The notes under the pieces are model-generated. The model was not told the origin of the DNA and searched no databases. It was given only the letters and a program-made list of their open reading frames with translations. Of a stretch of DNA of 14,399 bases, positions 8,285-14,399 are shown piece after piece. Numbering within the stretch: the first letter of the stretch is position 1; each line of letters starts with the position of its first letter. The position numbers and the translations under genes are program-made. The DNA lies in the NCBI GenBank assembly GCA_902803255.1, contig CADCPG010000184.1, positions 1 to 14,399 on the forward strand. The letters are read 5' to 3'. Origin of the DNA: an uncultured Ruminococcus sp. (GTDB lineage: Bacteria; Bacillota; Clostridia; Oscillospirales; CAG-272).

Positions 8285-10150
8285 TCATTCGAGCCCGGTA
8301 AAGTATCTTCCGACGATCTCCTTCAGCCCGTCCGGTACGTTGTCCCGGTCGACTGACGCGCCGGCCCTGTCGGCGTATTCTCTGAACACACGGTCGTACG
8401 GGACCGTCCCACCGACGATCTCGGTGCGGTCGAGCTCTATCTTCACGGGGTTTCCGTTCTCGTCGACCGACCCGGGGATGTAAGCGGTGCCGTCGCCGGT
8501 CTGCTCGGTGCTTCCGGGGTCGTAGACGCTGCTGTACTCGTCGATGACATCGCCCGGGCCCTGTCCGGCCCCGGGCCCCTGTCCGCCCTGCTGACCCGAT
8601 TGTCCTTGCTGGCCCGACTGTCCCTGTCCGCCCTGCTGGCCCGACTGTCCCTGCTGGCCTTGCTGACCCGACTGTCCCTGCTGACCCTGTCCGCCCTGCT
8701 GGCCCTGCTGACCCGACTGTCCCTGCTGACCCGACTGGCCCTGCTGACCCTGCTGTCCTTGCTGTCCTTGCTGACCCTGCTGGCCCTGCTGGCCCTGCTG
8801 ACCCGACTGGCCCTGCTGACCCGACTGGCCCTGCTGACCCTGTCCGCCCTGCCGGGAAGGATCGTTTTCGGCGGTCTCGGCGAGCGATTTTTTATAGTTG
8901 TCTATCGTCTGCTGTATGCCCTCGGCGGCGGACTCTCCGGCTTCGGATCCGCTGTTCGCTTTTTTGATCTCCTCGGCCAGCTGCTCCAGCGCCTCCGAAG
9001 CCTGCGCTTCGGCAGTTTCCGCGCTCTCGGTCGAGCCGCCTTCGGCCATCTTCTCTATCTTCTCGGCGGCTTCGTTCAGAGCCTTTTCAAGCTCCTCTCC
9101 GCCGGCTTCGGATCCCGCCGCTTCCGCGGCTTCCTTCAGGTCGCCGGCGATATCGGAGAGCTGTTTACCGGCCTCGGCGGCCTCTGCCGGAGAAGTTGCC
9201 CCCGACTTGTCGCCGACCTTCGCCGCGGCTTCGGCGACCTCCTTTTTCAGTTGCTCCGAGAGCTTTTCCGACTCGGTCTTTCCCTCTTCGCCCTTCTCCA
9301 TCGCCTTTCCGAGGTCGCTGAGGGTCTTGTTGCCGCTGCCTTCAAGCGACTGGCCGGCACGCTTCATCGCGTCCTGTGCGGGGGCGTTCTTCTGTCCGGC
9401 GTCCTTCTTTATGATATCGTCGATCTTCGACGACGCCTCGTTGACCGCCGCGAGCCTGTCGGAATTGTTCTCCGCCTCAGCCAGTCTGTCCCGCAGGTCG
9501 TCTATGACCTTCTTCGCCTCTTCCCTGTTCTCCGGGAGCAGGTCGGCATCCTCTATCCTCTTCTCGAGGTCCTTTATGAGTTCTTCGGCCTTTTTCTGCT
9601 CGGCGACGGTCTGCGCCTCCCTTGCCCTTATGCGGTTCAGGTTGAGGTTCGGTATGAACGCGCAGCCGGCGAAGAGCAGCACGGCCAGCGCCGCGGCGAT
9701 CAGCTTTTCCTTTTTTATGCGCAGTTTTACCGACGAAGGCTTCACCTCCGCTATCCTGCGCACGGTATCCTCGCGCTGGAGCTTCGCGAAATCCGAACCG
9801 TCACCGATCAGCCCGACGGCCGCCTCGGCCCTGTTGCCGGTGCCTGTGCTGTCGATCCGCTCGGCGATCTCTTTCATCGAGTGCCTGCGTCTTAAGAAGA
9901 GCACGGCGAAGCTTATGACGAACGCGATGCCCGCCGCGGCGCAGCACGCGCCGAATTCTATCGCGACTTTCGAGAACAGCGACACGACGAACAGCGCCGC
10001 ACCGCACGCGGCGCCTGCCATCAGCGCGATGAGCGCGGCGTTGCCGGCGCTCTCCGCCTTCAGTCTGCGGCCGAACGGCCGGAAGAGCTCGCGCAGCCTG
10101 CCGTAGTCGGCGGCCGCCGTTCCGTTAACGTATTGATCTGTTTTTTTCAT
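8285..10150 (-). CDS. Three-TM protein with extracytoplasmic coiled-coil region and Gln/Gly/Ser repeat tract (DUF4175-like layout)
   Basis: 621 residues. An Arg-rich N-terminus precedes TM1 (~38-58) and TM2 (~66-86); LRRRH marks the cytoplasmic loop, and TM3 (~149-167) leads out. From ~175 to ~425 the chain is a Glu/Lys/Ala-rich helical region with heptad-like spacing, probably coiled coil (e.g. KKAEELIKDLEKRIE, EELEKALNEAAEKIEKM). Residues 434-531 are almost only Gln, Gly and Ser. The last ~40 residues (VPYDRVFREYADRA ... GRYFTGLE) form a conserved-looking C-terminal helix pair seen in membrane proteins next to MoxR/DUF58 genes. The layout resembles DUF4175-type proteins, but I cannot confirm the family. 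AAAGGAG (10167-10161) is 10 nt before the ATG. It is the first gene after the ABC permease and an 89-nt spacer, then runs closely into moxR. A possible role is an envelope-spanning tether for the VWA proteins; this is inference. Confidence 0.85.
   Translation of the reverse strand: MKKTDQYVNGTAAADYGRLRELFRPFGRRLKAESAGNAALIALMAGAACGAALFVVSLFSKVAIEFGACCAAAGIAFVISFAVLFLRRRHSMKEIAERIDSTGTGNRAEAAVGLIGDGSDFAKLQREDTVRRIAEVKPSSVKLRIKKEKLIAAALAVLLFAGCAFIPNLNLNRIRAREAQTVAEQKKAEELIKDLEKRIEDADLLPENREEAKKVIDDLRDRLAEAENNSDRLAAVNEASSKIDDIIKKDAGQKNAPAQDAMKRAGQSLEGSGNKTLSDLGKAMEKGEEGKTESEKLSEQLKKEVAEAAAKVGDKSGATSPAEAAEAGKQLSDIAGDLKEAAEAAGSEAGGEELEKALNEAAEKIEKMAEGGSTESAETAEAQASEALEQLAEEIKKANSGSEAGESAAEGIQQTIDNYKKSLAETAENDPSRQGGQGQQGQSGQQGQSGQQGQQGQQGQQGQQGQQGQQGQSGQQGQSGQQGQQGGQGQQGQSGQQGQQGQSGQQGGQGQSGQQGQSGQQGGQGPGAGQGPGDVIDEYSSVYDPGSTEQTGDGTAYIPGSVDENGNPVKIELDRTEIVGGTVPYDRVFREYADRAGASVDRDNVPDGLKEIVGRYFTGLE
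8558..8851 (-). repeat. In-frame Gln/Gly/Ser-coding repeat tract built on 9-nt units
   Basis: The tract encodes residues 434-531 of the coiled-coil membrane protein. It alternates GQQ and GQSGQQ units and includes seven consecutive QQG triplets (residues 451-471, bases 8738-8800). At DNA level the unit is about 9 nt (ctgctgncc on the + strand) with third-position variation: Gly is coded by several synonymous codons, and Gln by both CAG and CAA. Such synonymous drift suggests that the protein composition is maintained, while the DNA could still expand or contract by slippage. A change by a whole 9-nt unit would keep the frame. Confidence 0.9.
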
Positions 10151-10239
10151 CCGCGGCCTTCTCCTTTCTCAAGATAAGGCAATGATCCTTTTGTTATGCC
10201 ATATGATCTGCGGTCCCCGTCTTACGGAGGCCGCCGGGG
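10151..10239 (-). other. 89-nt spacer between ABC permease and coiled-coil gene
   Basis: This and 685-772 are the two longest non-coding gaps. On the minus strand, its downstream half is clearly more AT-rich than the flanking genes and ends in the AAAGGAG ribosome site of the coiled-coil gene. No convincing -35/-10 pair is seen; TATCTT at about 10179-10174 is the nearest -10-like hexamer, with no good -35. A weak 5-bp inverted repeat (10215-10219 with 10235-10239) is not followed by a T run. An internal promoter for the MoxR part of the operon is possible but not shown. Confidence 0.3.
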
Positions 10240-11226
10240 TCATCGCCCGGCGTACTGTCCCGCTCCCTGCTTCGCTGCGAGCTTTGCCGCTCTTCTGTTC
10301 TGCTTCGCGGCTCTTCTCTGCGCGCGTCTGCTCTCTCTCATCGGGTCGATCGACCTCGCCGACGACCGGAGGAGCAGAAAGGCGAGCGCGCTGTAGAACA
10401 CGACGTTGGCGGCTATGATCACCCACCAGTTCCAGCTCTCGACCGTCATTCCCGACACGAATTCCGACAGGATCTGGGTCGATGTCGAGCCTCCGAAGAT
10501 GAGCGCGACGACCAGCATTACATACCCGAGGATCGGGTTTATGAAAAGCGGGACCGGAATATGGAGATTGAACGCCGGCATGTATCCCGCCGCCTGGATC
10601 GCGTAGTATATCGATTCTTCGATCCCGTAATATGTAAGCGATAGGATGTAATCGACAAAAACTATTCCTATGAGTGTGATGTAAGTCAGGACTATCGCCC
10701 CTCCGGTCCGCTTAATCTTCGACGAATAGAAGACCGCGAGCGAGGTTATCCCCGCGGCAAGCCAGACGTTGAAGATGAGCGCTGCCGCGATGGACAGCGC
10801 CGAAACGCCTCCGACAACCGACATCACCGCAAACGCGGGAAGGAGCGAGACCGTCACGATCCCGATCCAGCTGAGCGACGACAGGAATTTGCCAGTTATG
10901 ATCTGCATCGGAGTCATCTGCGAACAGACCAGCATATCGAGCGTCTGCTGCTCGCGCTCCGACGATATCGCGCTCCCGGATACAGCCGGGCAGAGTATGA
11001 ACATCAGCGCGAGGTGGAGCGACATGAAGACGAAATACAGTATCTGACCCGTCTGCGAGTCGGGATAACTCGGGTTCGGGCCGGCGTTCATCACAATGAC
11101 AACCACGGCCATGATGAATGAAGCTATGGCGGTGACTATCGATATCATGACGACAGAGCTCGTCTGCTTCGCCCTCATTTTGAGGCCGAACCTTAAGATG
11201 GCGTTGTCAGCCAGGCCTGTTTTCAT
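10240..11226 (-). CDS. ABC-2 type transporter permease
   Basis: 328 residues with six clear TM segments (about 24-46, 62-83, 115-136, 143-165, 175-196, 266-286) and perhaps a seventh at 227-246. The diagnostic cytoplasmic motif is at 83-101 (SGSAISSEREQQTLDML), followed by SQMTPMQIITGKF, the coupling region of ABC-2 exporters. The C-terminus is a basic tail (SRRAQRRAAKQNRRAAK) that is probably cytoplasmic. It pairs with the overlapping ATPase gene to form an exporter; the substrate is unknown. A near-perfect ribosome site, GGAGGTGA (11240-11233), lies 6 nt before the ATG at 11226, inside the end of the ATPase gene, so translation is probably coupled. An ABC-2 exporter next to MoxR/DUF58 genes is a recurring arrangement in Gram-positive and Bacteroidetes-type genomes, which argues for a shared envelope function. 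Confidence 0.94.
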   Translation of the reverse strand: MKTGLADNAILRFGLKMRAKQTSSVVMISIVTAIASFIMAVVVIVMNAGPNPSYPDSQTGQILYFVFMSLHLALMFILCPAVSGSAISSEREQQTLDMLVCSQMTPMQIITGKFLSSLSWIGIVTVSLLPAFAVMSVVGGVSALSIAAALIFNVWLAAGITSLAVFYSSKIKRTGGAIVLTYITLIGIVFVDYILSLTYYGIEESIYYAIQAAGYMPAFNLHIPVPLFINPILGYVMLVVALIFGGSTSTQILSEFVSGMTVESWNWWVIIAANVVFYSALAFLLLRSSARSIDPMRESRRAQRRAAKQNRRAAKLAAKQGAGQYAGR

Positions 11227-12148
11227 TGTCTATCACCTCCAGGAATACCTGTTCGAGCGTGCGGCGCGTCCGGCCGATCGTCACGACCGATACACCCGAC
11301 AGCATAAGCGCCTTCGTGAGAGCGACGGCATCCGCGTCGGTGCCCGAGAACTCTATCTCGAGCTTCATTCCGTCGCGCACCATCTCTCCGGTCTTGTCGC
11401 TCGTCCTCGCGACGGACGCCGCTATTTCGAAGTCCTCCTCGTTCAGCAGCTCGTAGGAGATCTTGGCTTTCTCGCCCATCTGCGCATCGATCTCGTCGAT
11501 GCTCCCGTCGGCAAGTTTTCTGCCGTGATTCAGGATGACGACCTTGTCGCAGAACTCGCCGAGTTCGGGCAGGATGTGCGAGCTTATCAGCACCGACTTC
11601 CCCCTCTCCCTCAGCGCGCGGAGGATGTTCTTCAGGTCCGCCCTGGCCTGCGGGTCAAGGCCCGATGCCGGCTCGTCGAGGATCAGCAGCTGCGGATCGT
11701 GGAGCAGGCACCGCGCGACGCACAGCCTCTGCTTCATGCCCCGCGAGAGCTTGTTGACGTTCGTATCCCTTTTGTCGGTCAGGTTGACGAGCTCGAGCAT
11801 GTCCGACACGAGCTGCTCCCTGCCCTGACGGCTGATGCGGTTCATGTCGGCATAGTAGTCGAGATATTCGGCCGCCGATATGTTTCTGTATACTCCGAAA
11901 TAGTCGGGGACGTATCCGATGGCCTTTCTCGTGGCCATCACGTTGCGGCTGATCGGAAATCCGTTGATGTATACTTCGCCGTATGTCTGAGGCATGAGTG
12001 TCGAGATGATCCGCATCGCCGTGGTCTTGCCGGCCCCGTTCGGACCGACGAACCCCACGATGCTTCCCTCCCCGATCTCCATGTCAAGGGCGTCGAGGGC
12101 TCTGAAGCGGCCGAAGTCTTTCGTGAGTTTATCTGTTACAAGCAGCAT
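11207..12148 (-). CDS. ABC transporter ATP-binding protein
   Basis: 313 residues. Walker A GPNGAGKT (35-42), signature LSRGMKQR (134-141), Walker B LLILDEP (154-160) with the D-loop SGLDP (162-166), and the switch His191 in SSH are all intact, so it should hydrolyse ATP. The Q-loop position reads GYVPDYFGVY (78-87), with Asp where Gln is usual; this is known in a subgroup of exporters of this type. The ~100-residue C-terminal extension ends in TLEQVFLEVI, the standard close of ABC-2 exporter ATPases. The frame extends upstream to 12217, but GGAGGAG (12163-12157) lies 8 nt before the ATG at 12148, giving MLLVTDKLTKDFG, the normal start. It begins 19 nt after the membrane-protein stop and overlaps its permease by 20 nt. 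It acts at the inner face of the membrane. Confidence 0.97.
   Translation of the reverse strand: MLLVTDKLTKDFGRFRALDALDMEIGEGSIVGFVGPNGAGKTTAMRIISTLMPQTYGEVYINGFPISRNVMATRKAIGYVPDYFGVYRNISAAEYLDYYADMNRISRQGREQLVSDMLELVNLTDKRDTNVNKLSRGMKQRLCVARCLLHDPQLLILDEPASGLDPQARADLKNILRALRERGKSVLISSHILPELGEFCDKVVILNHGRKLADGSIDEIDAQMGEKAKISYELLNEEDFEIAASVARTSDKTGEMVRDGMKLEIEFSGTDADAVALTKALMLSGVSVVTIGRTRRTLEQVFLEVIDNENRPG
11233..11240 (-). promoter_or_regulatory. Strong Shine-Dalgarno for the ABC permease, embedded in the ATPase coding end
   Basis: GGAGGTGA on the minus strand, 6 nt before the permease ATG. It encodes part of LEVID of the ATPase. With the 20-nt gene overlap it fixes the permease start and suggests translational coupling. 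Confidence 0.85.
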
Positions 12149-12156
12149 TTTCAAAG

Positions 12157-12163
12157 CTCCTCC
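12157..12163 (-). promoter_or_regulatory. Shine-Dalgarno deciding the ABC ATPase start
   Basis: GGAGGAG on the minus strand, 8 nt upstream of the ATG at 12148 and just downstream of the preceding stop codon. It rules against the 23-residue N-terminal extension that the open frame would allow. Confidence 0.8.
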
Positions 12164-12167
12164 GTCA

Positions 12168-14399
12168 TCAGTAAACTTCGACTCCGTCGACTCCGCCGTA
12201 GACAGAGATCTCGGCAACTCCGTCCTTGTCCATCTTTTCGGCGAGAGCCGCGCCGTCCCAGACGGCCGCGATAATCAGCGTTCCGCTGTCCTTTTCACCC
12301 TCCGGGACATCGAATAGATTCTCCCTGGGTGTGACGTCAGGATCGCTCAGTCTTTTGTCGTGACCTCCGGTTAGAGAGACACTGATCCCGACCGATGAAT
12401 ATGACAGACGGATGTCGAACGCATATCCTTTGCCGCTGTCGATACTGGAATAGGTGACAGGGGTGGAGCCGTATGAGTATTTCCTGATTTCATTGTAATC
12501 ATTCCAGAAAATGGTATACGGGAGTATATTTTTTATGATCGCCGCTCCCTCGTCTTCATAATAGTACAGTTTCCCGATGTCCTCCCATCTGCCGTCGCTG
12601 TAGTTGAGCACGAAGAGATCAGGTGCGTTTTCCTCTTTCGGCTGAGTGAAGAGCTTTACCGCGTAATCCATGTACGGCTGCTTCGCGTCGACGGCATAGA
12701 AGACGATCAGCGGTTCGGCACAGCCTTTGCGGCTTATGACGGTCTCCTCGCCGACCCCGGCCGACACGATGCCGTGCGTCGCTCCTGCAAACTTTGCCTT
12801 CAAGAGCCCGGCGCCGACTTCTCCTCCGGCGGGAGCGCCGGTCGGATCCTTTTTCTGCCACACGAGAGTCTGCGTATAGTTTCTCGACGGGTACCTGCCG
12901 TTTACCTTCAGCTTCACCTGATCTTCGCCTTCGTCGAATCCGCAAACGAAGATGTTAGAGCCGTCGGTGTATATTCCGTTTATGTAACTCGGGAGATTTG
13001 AGATGATCCAGGCGCGGCGGTAGAGCACCGGGTCTTTTTTCAGCATCATGTACATGTCGGTGTCCTTCACCGGCATCGATCCCCCGTACCTGCTCATGCC
13101 GCTGTCATAGCGCATGATCTGGGAAGCGTTGTATGCAATGGTGTATACGGGATCATCATCAGCGCTGAAGCCGTAGTTCACCGGGTCGTTCATCGCCTCG
13201 AACCGGGTGTAGCCCGCCCTCTCATAACACAGTTTGTATATGAGCTCCTTAGCAGTTGCGTCAGGCGTCTGACCGGCGTTGCCGACCGTGACGCCGACCG
13301 ACATGCTGCCGCCGGCCGGAAGATCTCCCAGCACGTATGCCCTGTTCCTGAACACTACGAAGACATCGCTCAGCGGCCTTCCGCAGGTGTTCACGACGTT
13401 CACCGTCGCGATCACCGCGTCGGGGTCTTCGGGCACCGCCAGAGAGTCGAACGCTGTCGGGAAGCTGATCGGCACGTCAGCACTTGCGGGCTCGACGGTG
13501 ACGGTCAGCGGGCTGTACGAGCCGTCGGTGTAGTCTGCGGAGCAGCTGACGTAGCTTCCCCTGGCTATGCCGTCGATGCTCATGCAGCTGTCGCCGCTTC
13601 CGTATCTGAATCCGAGGAAAGGCGTGCGGTCACCGCCGGTGAGCGTGGACGCGCTGCCGGCGAAACTCAGCTGTTCTCCGGTGTCGTATGACAGCCTTGC
13701 CTTACTGCCACGCGACATGAAGGCGGTCGAATTCAGGCTGACCTCCGCTCCGCTTTCCGAGCCTTCCGTAAGATGTACCGTCCGGAGCGTGCTTCCGGTG
13801 GTCCCGCCCTGCACGGCGGCGCCGTATCCCGTGATCATCACGGCGAACAGCAGCGCGGCCGCCGGGAATACCGCCCACATGAGCACCGCCTTCTTTTTCC
13901 TGCGCAGGAATATATACGAACCTATGAGGCCCGCCCCGATGTATACGAGCAGAATGACGAGTATCGCCGCTCCGCTCGGCTCGCGCGTCTTCGTGTCCGC
14001 GCGCAGGGACGACTTGTCGGTCATGTACGCCGGATACGCGGACCCGCCTACCAGTCTCGAATAGTAGTTGTTTCCGCGCCCCGCGATTAGCGAAAGAAGG
14101 AACGGAAAGGCGTCGTCGGTTCCGCTGAACGCACGGTCGCTGAGCGAGAATCCCGTCACGAAAAGACCGGTCTTCAGATTCTGGTAGATATATACCTCGC
14201 CCTGTGACCCCGGAACGGCGGTGAAGGACTCGTCCTTCAGTGAGCATACGTCGATGTTCTTCAGGTCGAGGATGCTGTTCGCCATGCCCGCCCAGGTGTA
14301 CGACTTGTATATCGAAACGATATGTTTTTTGCCCTCGAATGTCAGCGCGCTCTCGGGCGTGCCGGAGAAATACTTCGAGAAGCCGTTCAGCACCGCCGC
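12168..14399 (-). CDS. Large membrane protein with extracytoplasmic C-terminal domain (N-terminus outside window)
   Basis: 743 residues are visible; the frame is open to the window edge, so the true start is upstream. The first ~140 residues end in a segment (GLFVTGFSLSDRAF, then DDAFPFLLSLIAG) that resembles the end of the amidotransferase-like region of the BatA-like protein downstream. TM segments lie at about 141-162 and 170-190, separated by FLRRKKK (cytoplasmic), with MWAVFPAAALLFAVM in the second. After that comes a ~550-residue domain, predicted outside the cell, rich in Tyr, Ser, Gly and Asp and beta-strand patterns, with no catalytic motif I recognise. Large two-TM proteins of this sort are found beside exporter ATPase/permease pairs near MoxR/DUF58 genes. 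It precedes the ATPase by 19 nt, so it is very likely in the same transcript. The function is unknown; a sensor or partner of the exporter is possible. Confidence 0.8.
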   Translation of the reverse strand, partial: AAVLNGFSKYFSGTPESALTFEGKKHIVSIYKSYTWAGMANSILDLKNIDVCSLKDESFTAVPGSQGEVYIYQNLKTGLFVTGFSLSDRAFSGTDDAFPFLLSLIAGRGNNYYSRLVGGSAYPAYMTDKSSLRADTKTREPSGAAILVILLVYIGAGLIGSYIFLRRKKKAVLMWAVFPAAALLFAVMITGYGAAVQGGTTGSTLRTVHLTEGSESGAEVSLNSTAFMSRGSKARLSYDTGEQLSFAGSASTLTGGDRTPFLGFRYGSGDSCMSIDGIARGSYVSCSADYTDGSYSPLTVTVEPASADVPISFPTAFDSLAVPEDPDAVIATVNVVNTCGRPLSDVFVVFRNRAYVLGDLPAGGSMSVGVTVGNAGQTPDATAKELIYKLCYERAGYTRFEAMNDPVNYGFSADDDPVYTIAYNASQIMRYDSGMSRYGGSMPVKDTDMYMMLKKDPVLYRRAWIISNLPSYINGIYTDGSNIFVCGFDEGEDQVKLKVNGRYPSRNYTQTLVWQKKDPTGAPAGGEVGAGLLKAKFAGATHGIVSAGVGEETVISRKGCAEPLIVFYAVDAKQPYMDYAVKLFTQPKEENAPDLFVLNYSDGRWEDIGKLYYYEDEGAAIIKNILPYTIFWNDYNEIRKYSYGSTPVTYSSIDSGKGYAFDIRLSYSSVGISVSLTGGHDKRLSDPDVTPRENLFDVPEGEKDSGTLIIAAVWDGAALAEKMDKDGVAEISVYGGVDGVEVY

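Noticed and set aside
8558..8851. CRISPR-like or satellite array
   Set aside because: The units are ~9 nt with no spacers, stay in frame, and vary at synonymous positions; this is a protein low-complexity tract.
8600..9895. 431-codon + strand frame with Leu-rich repeats (LLALLTRLSLL)
   Set aside because: The Leu-rich pattern is the reverse complement of the Gln/Gly/Ser tract and coiled coil; the minus-strand gene has a ribosome site, TM segments and a family-like C-terminus.
10215..10239. Possible terminator between the permease and the coiled-coil gene
   Set aside because: Only a 5-bp stem with a 15-nt loop and no T run on the transcribed strand.

Overview
The window is a GC-rich bacterial chromosome segment in which every supported gene lies on the minus strand, so it reads from right to left. 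Strong GGAGG-type ribosome sites, gaps of 18-30 nt or short overlaps between most genes, and the gene families present fit an uncultured high-GC Firmicutes/Clostridia-type anaerobe. That placement is a guess from style and not a phylogenetic result. No tRNA, rRNA, CRISPR array, IS element or phage gene is visible.

Layout in transcription order. (1) 14399-12168: a large membrane protein whose N-terminus lies outside the window. (2) 12148-11207 and 11226-10240: an ABC-2 type exporter ATPase and its permease, overlapping by 20 nt. (3) After an 89-nt spacer, 10150-8285: a three-TM protein with a long extracytoplasmic coiled-coil region and a ~98-residue Gln/Gly/Ser tract. (4) 8255-7257: a MoxR-family AAA+ ATPase. 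(5) 7238-6324: a DUF58 protein (soluble VWA-like). (6) 6293-4440: a BatA-like membrane-anchored VWA protein. (7) 4450-1574: a 958-residue membrane protein with two VWA domains around a glutamine-amidotransferase-like domain. (8) 1519-773: a DUF4886 SGNH-like hydrolase. (9) 684-1: an SDR oxidoreductase cut by the left edge. The longest stretches without a gene are 88-89 nt (685-772 and 10151-10239).

Genes 1-7 look like one membrane-associated MoxR/VWA system. By analogy with other MoxR-VWA pairs, the cytoplasmic AAA+ ATPase and DUF58 partner would act as a chaperone or remodelling motor. The three anchored proteins place VWA, amidotransferase-like and coiled-coil domains outside the membrane, and the ABC exporter supplies a second ATP-driven membrane component. 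Four VWA-type metal sites (MIDAS) are encoded between 7238 and 1574. The substrate and biological role cannot be read from the sequence. The DUF4886 and SDR genes at the 3' end are probably passengers or a separate small unit. The operon promoter most likely lies beyond the right edge.
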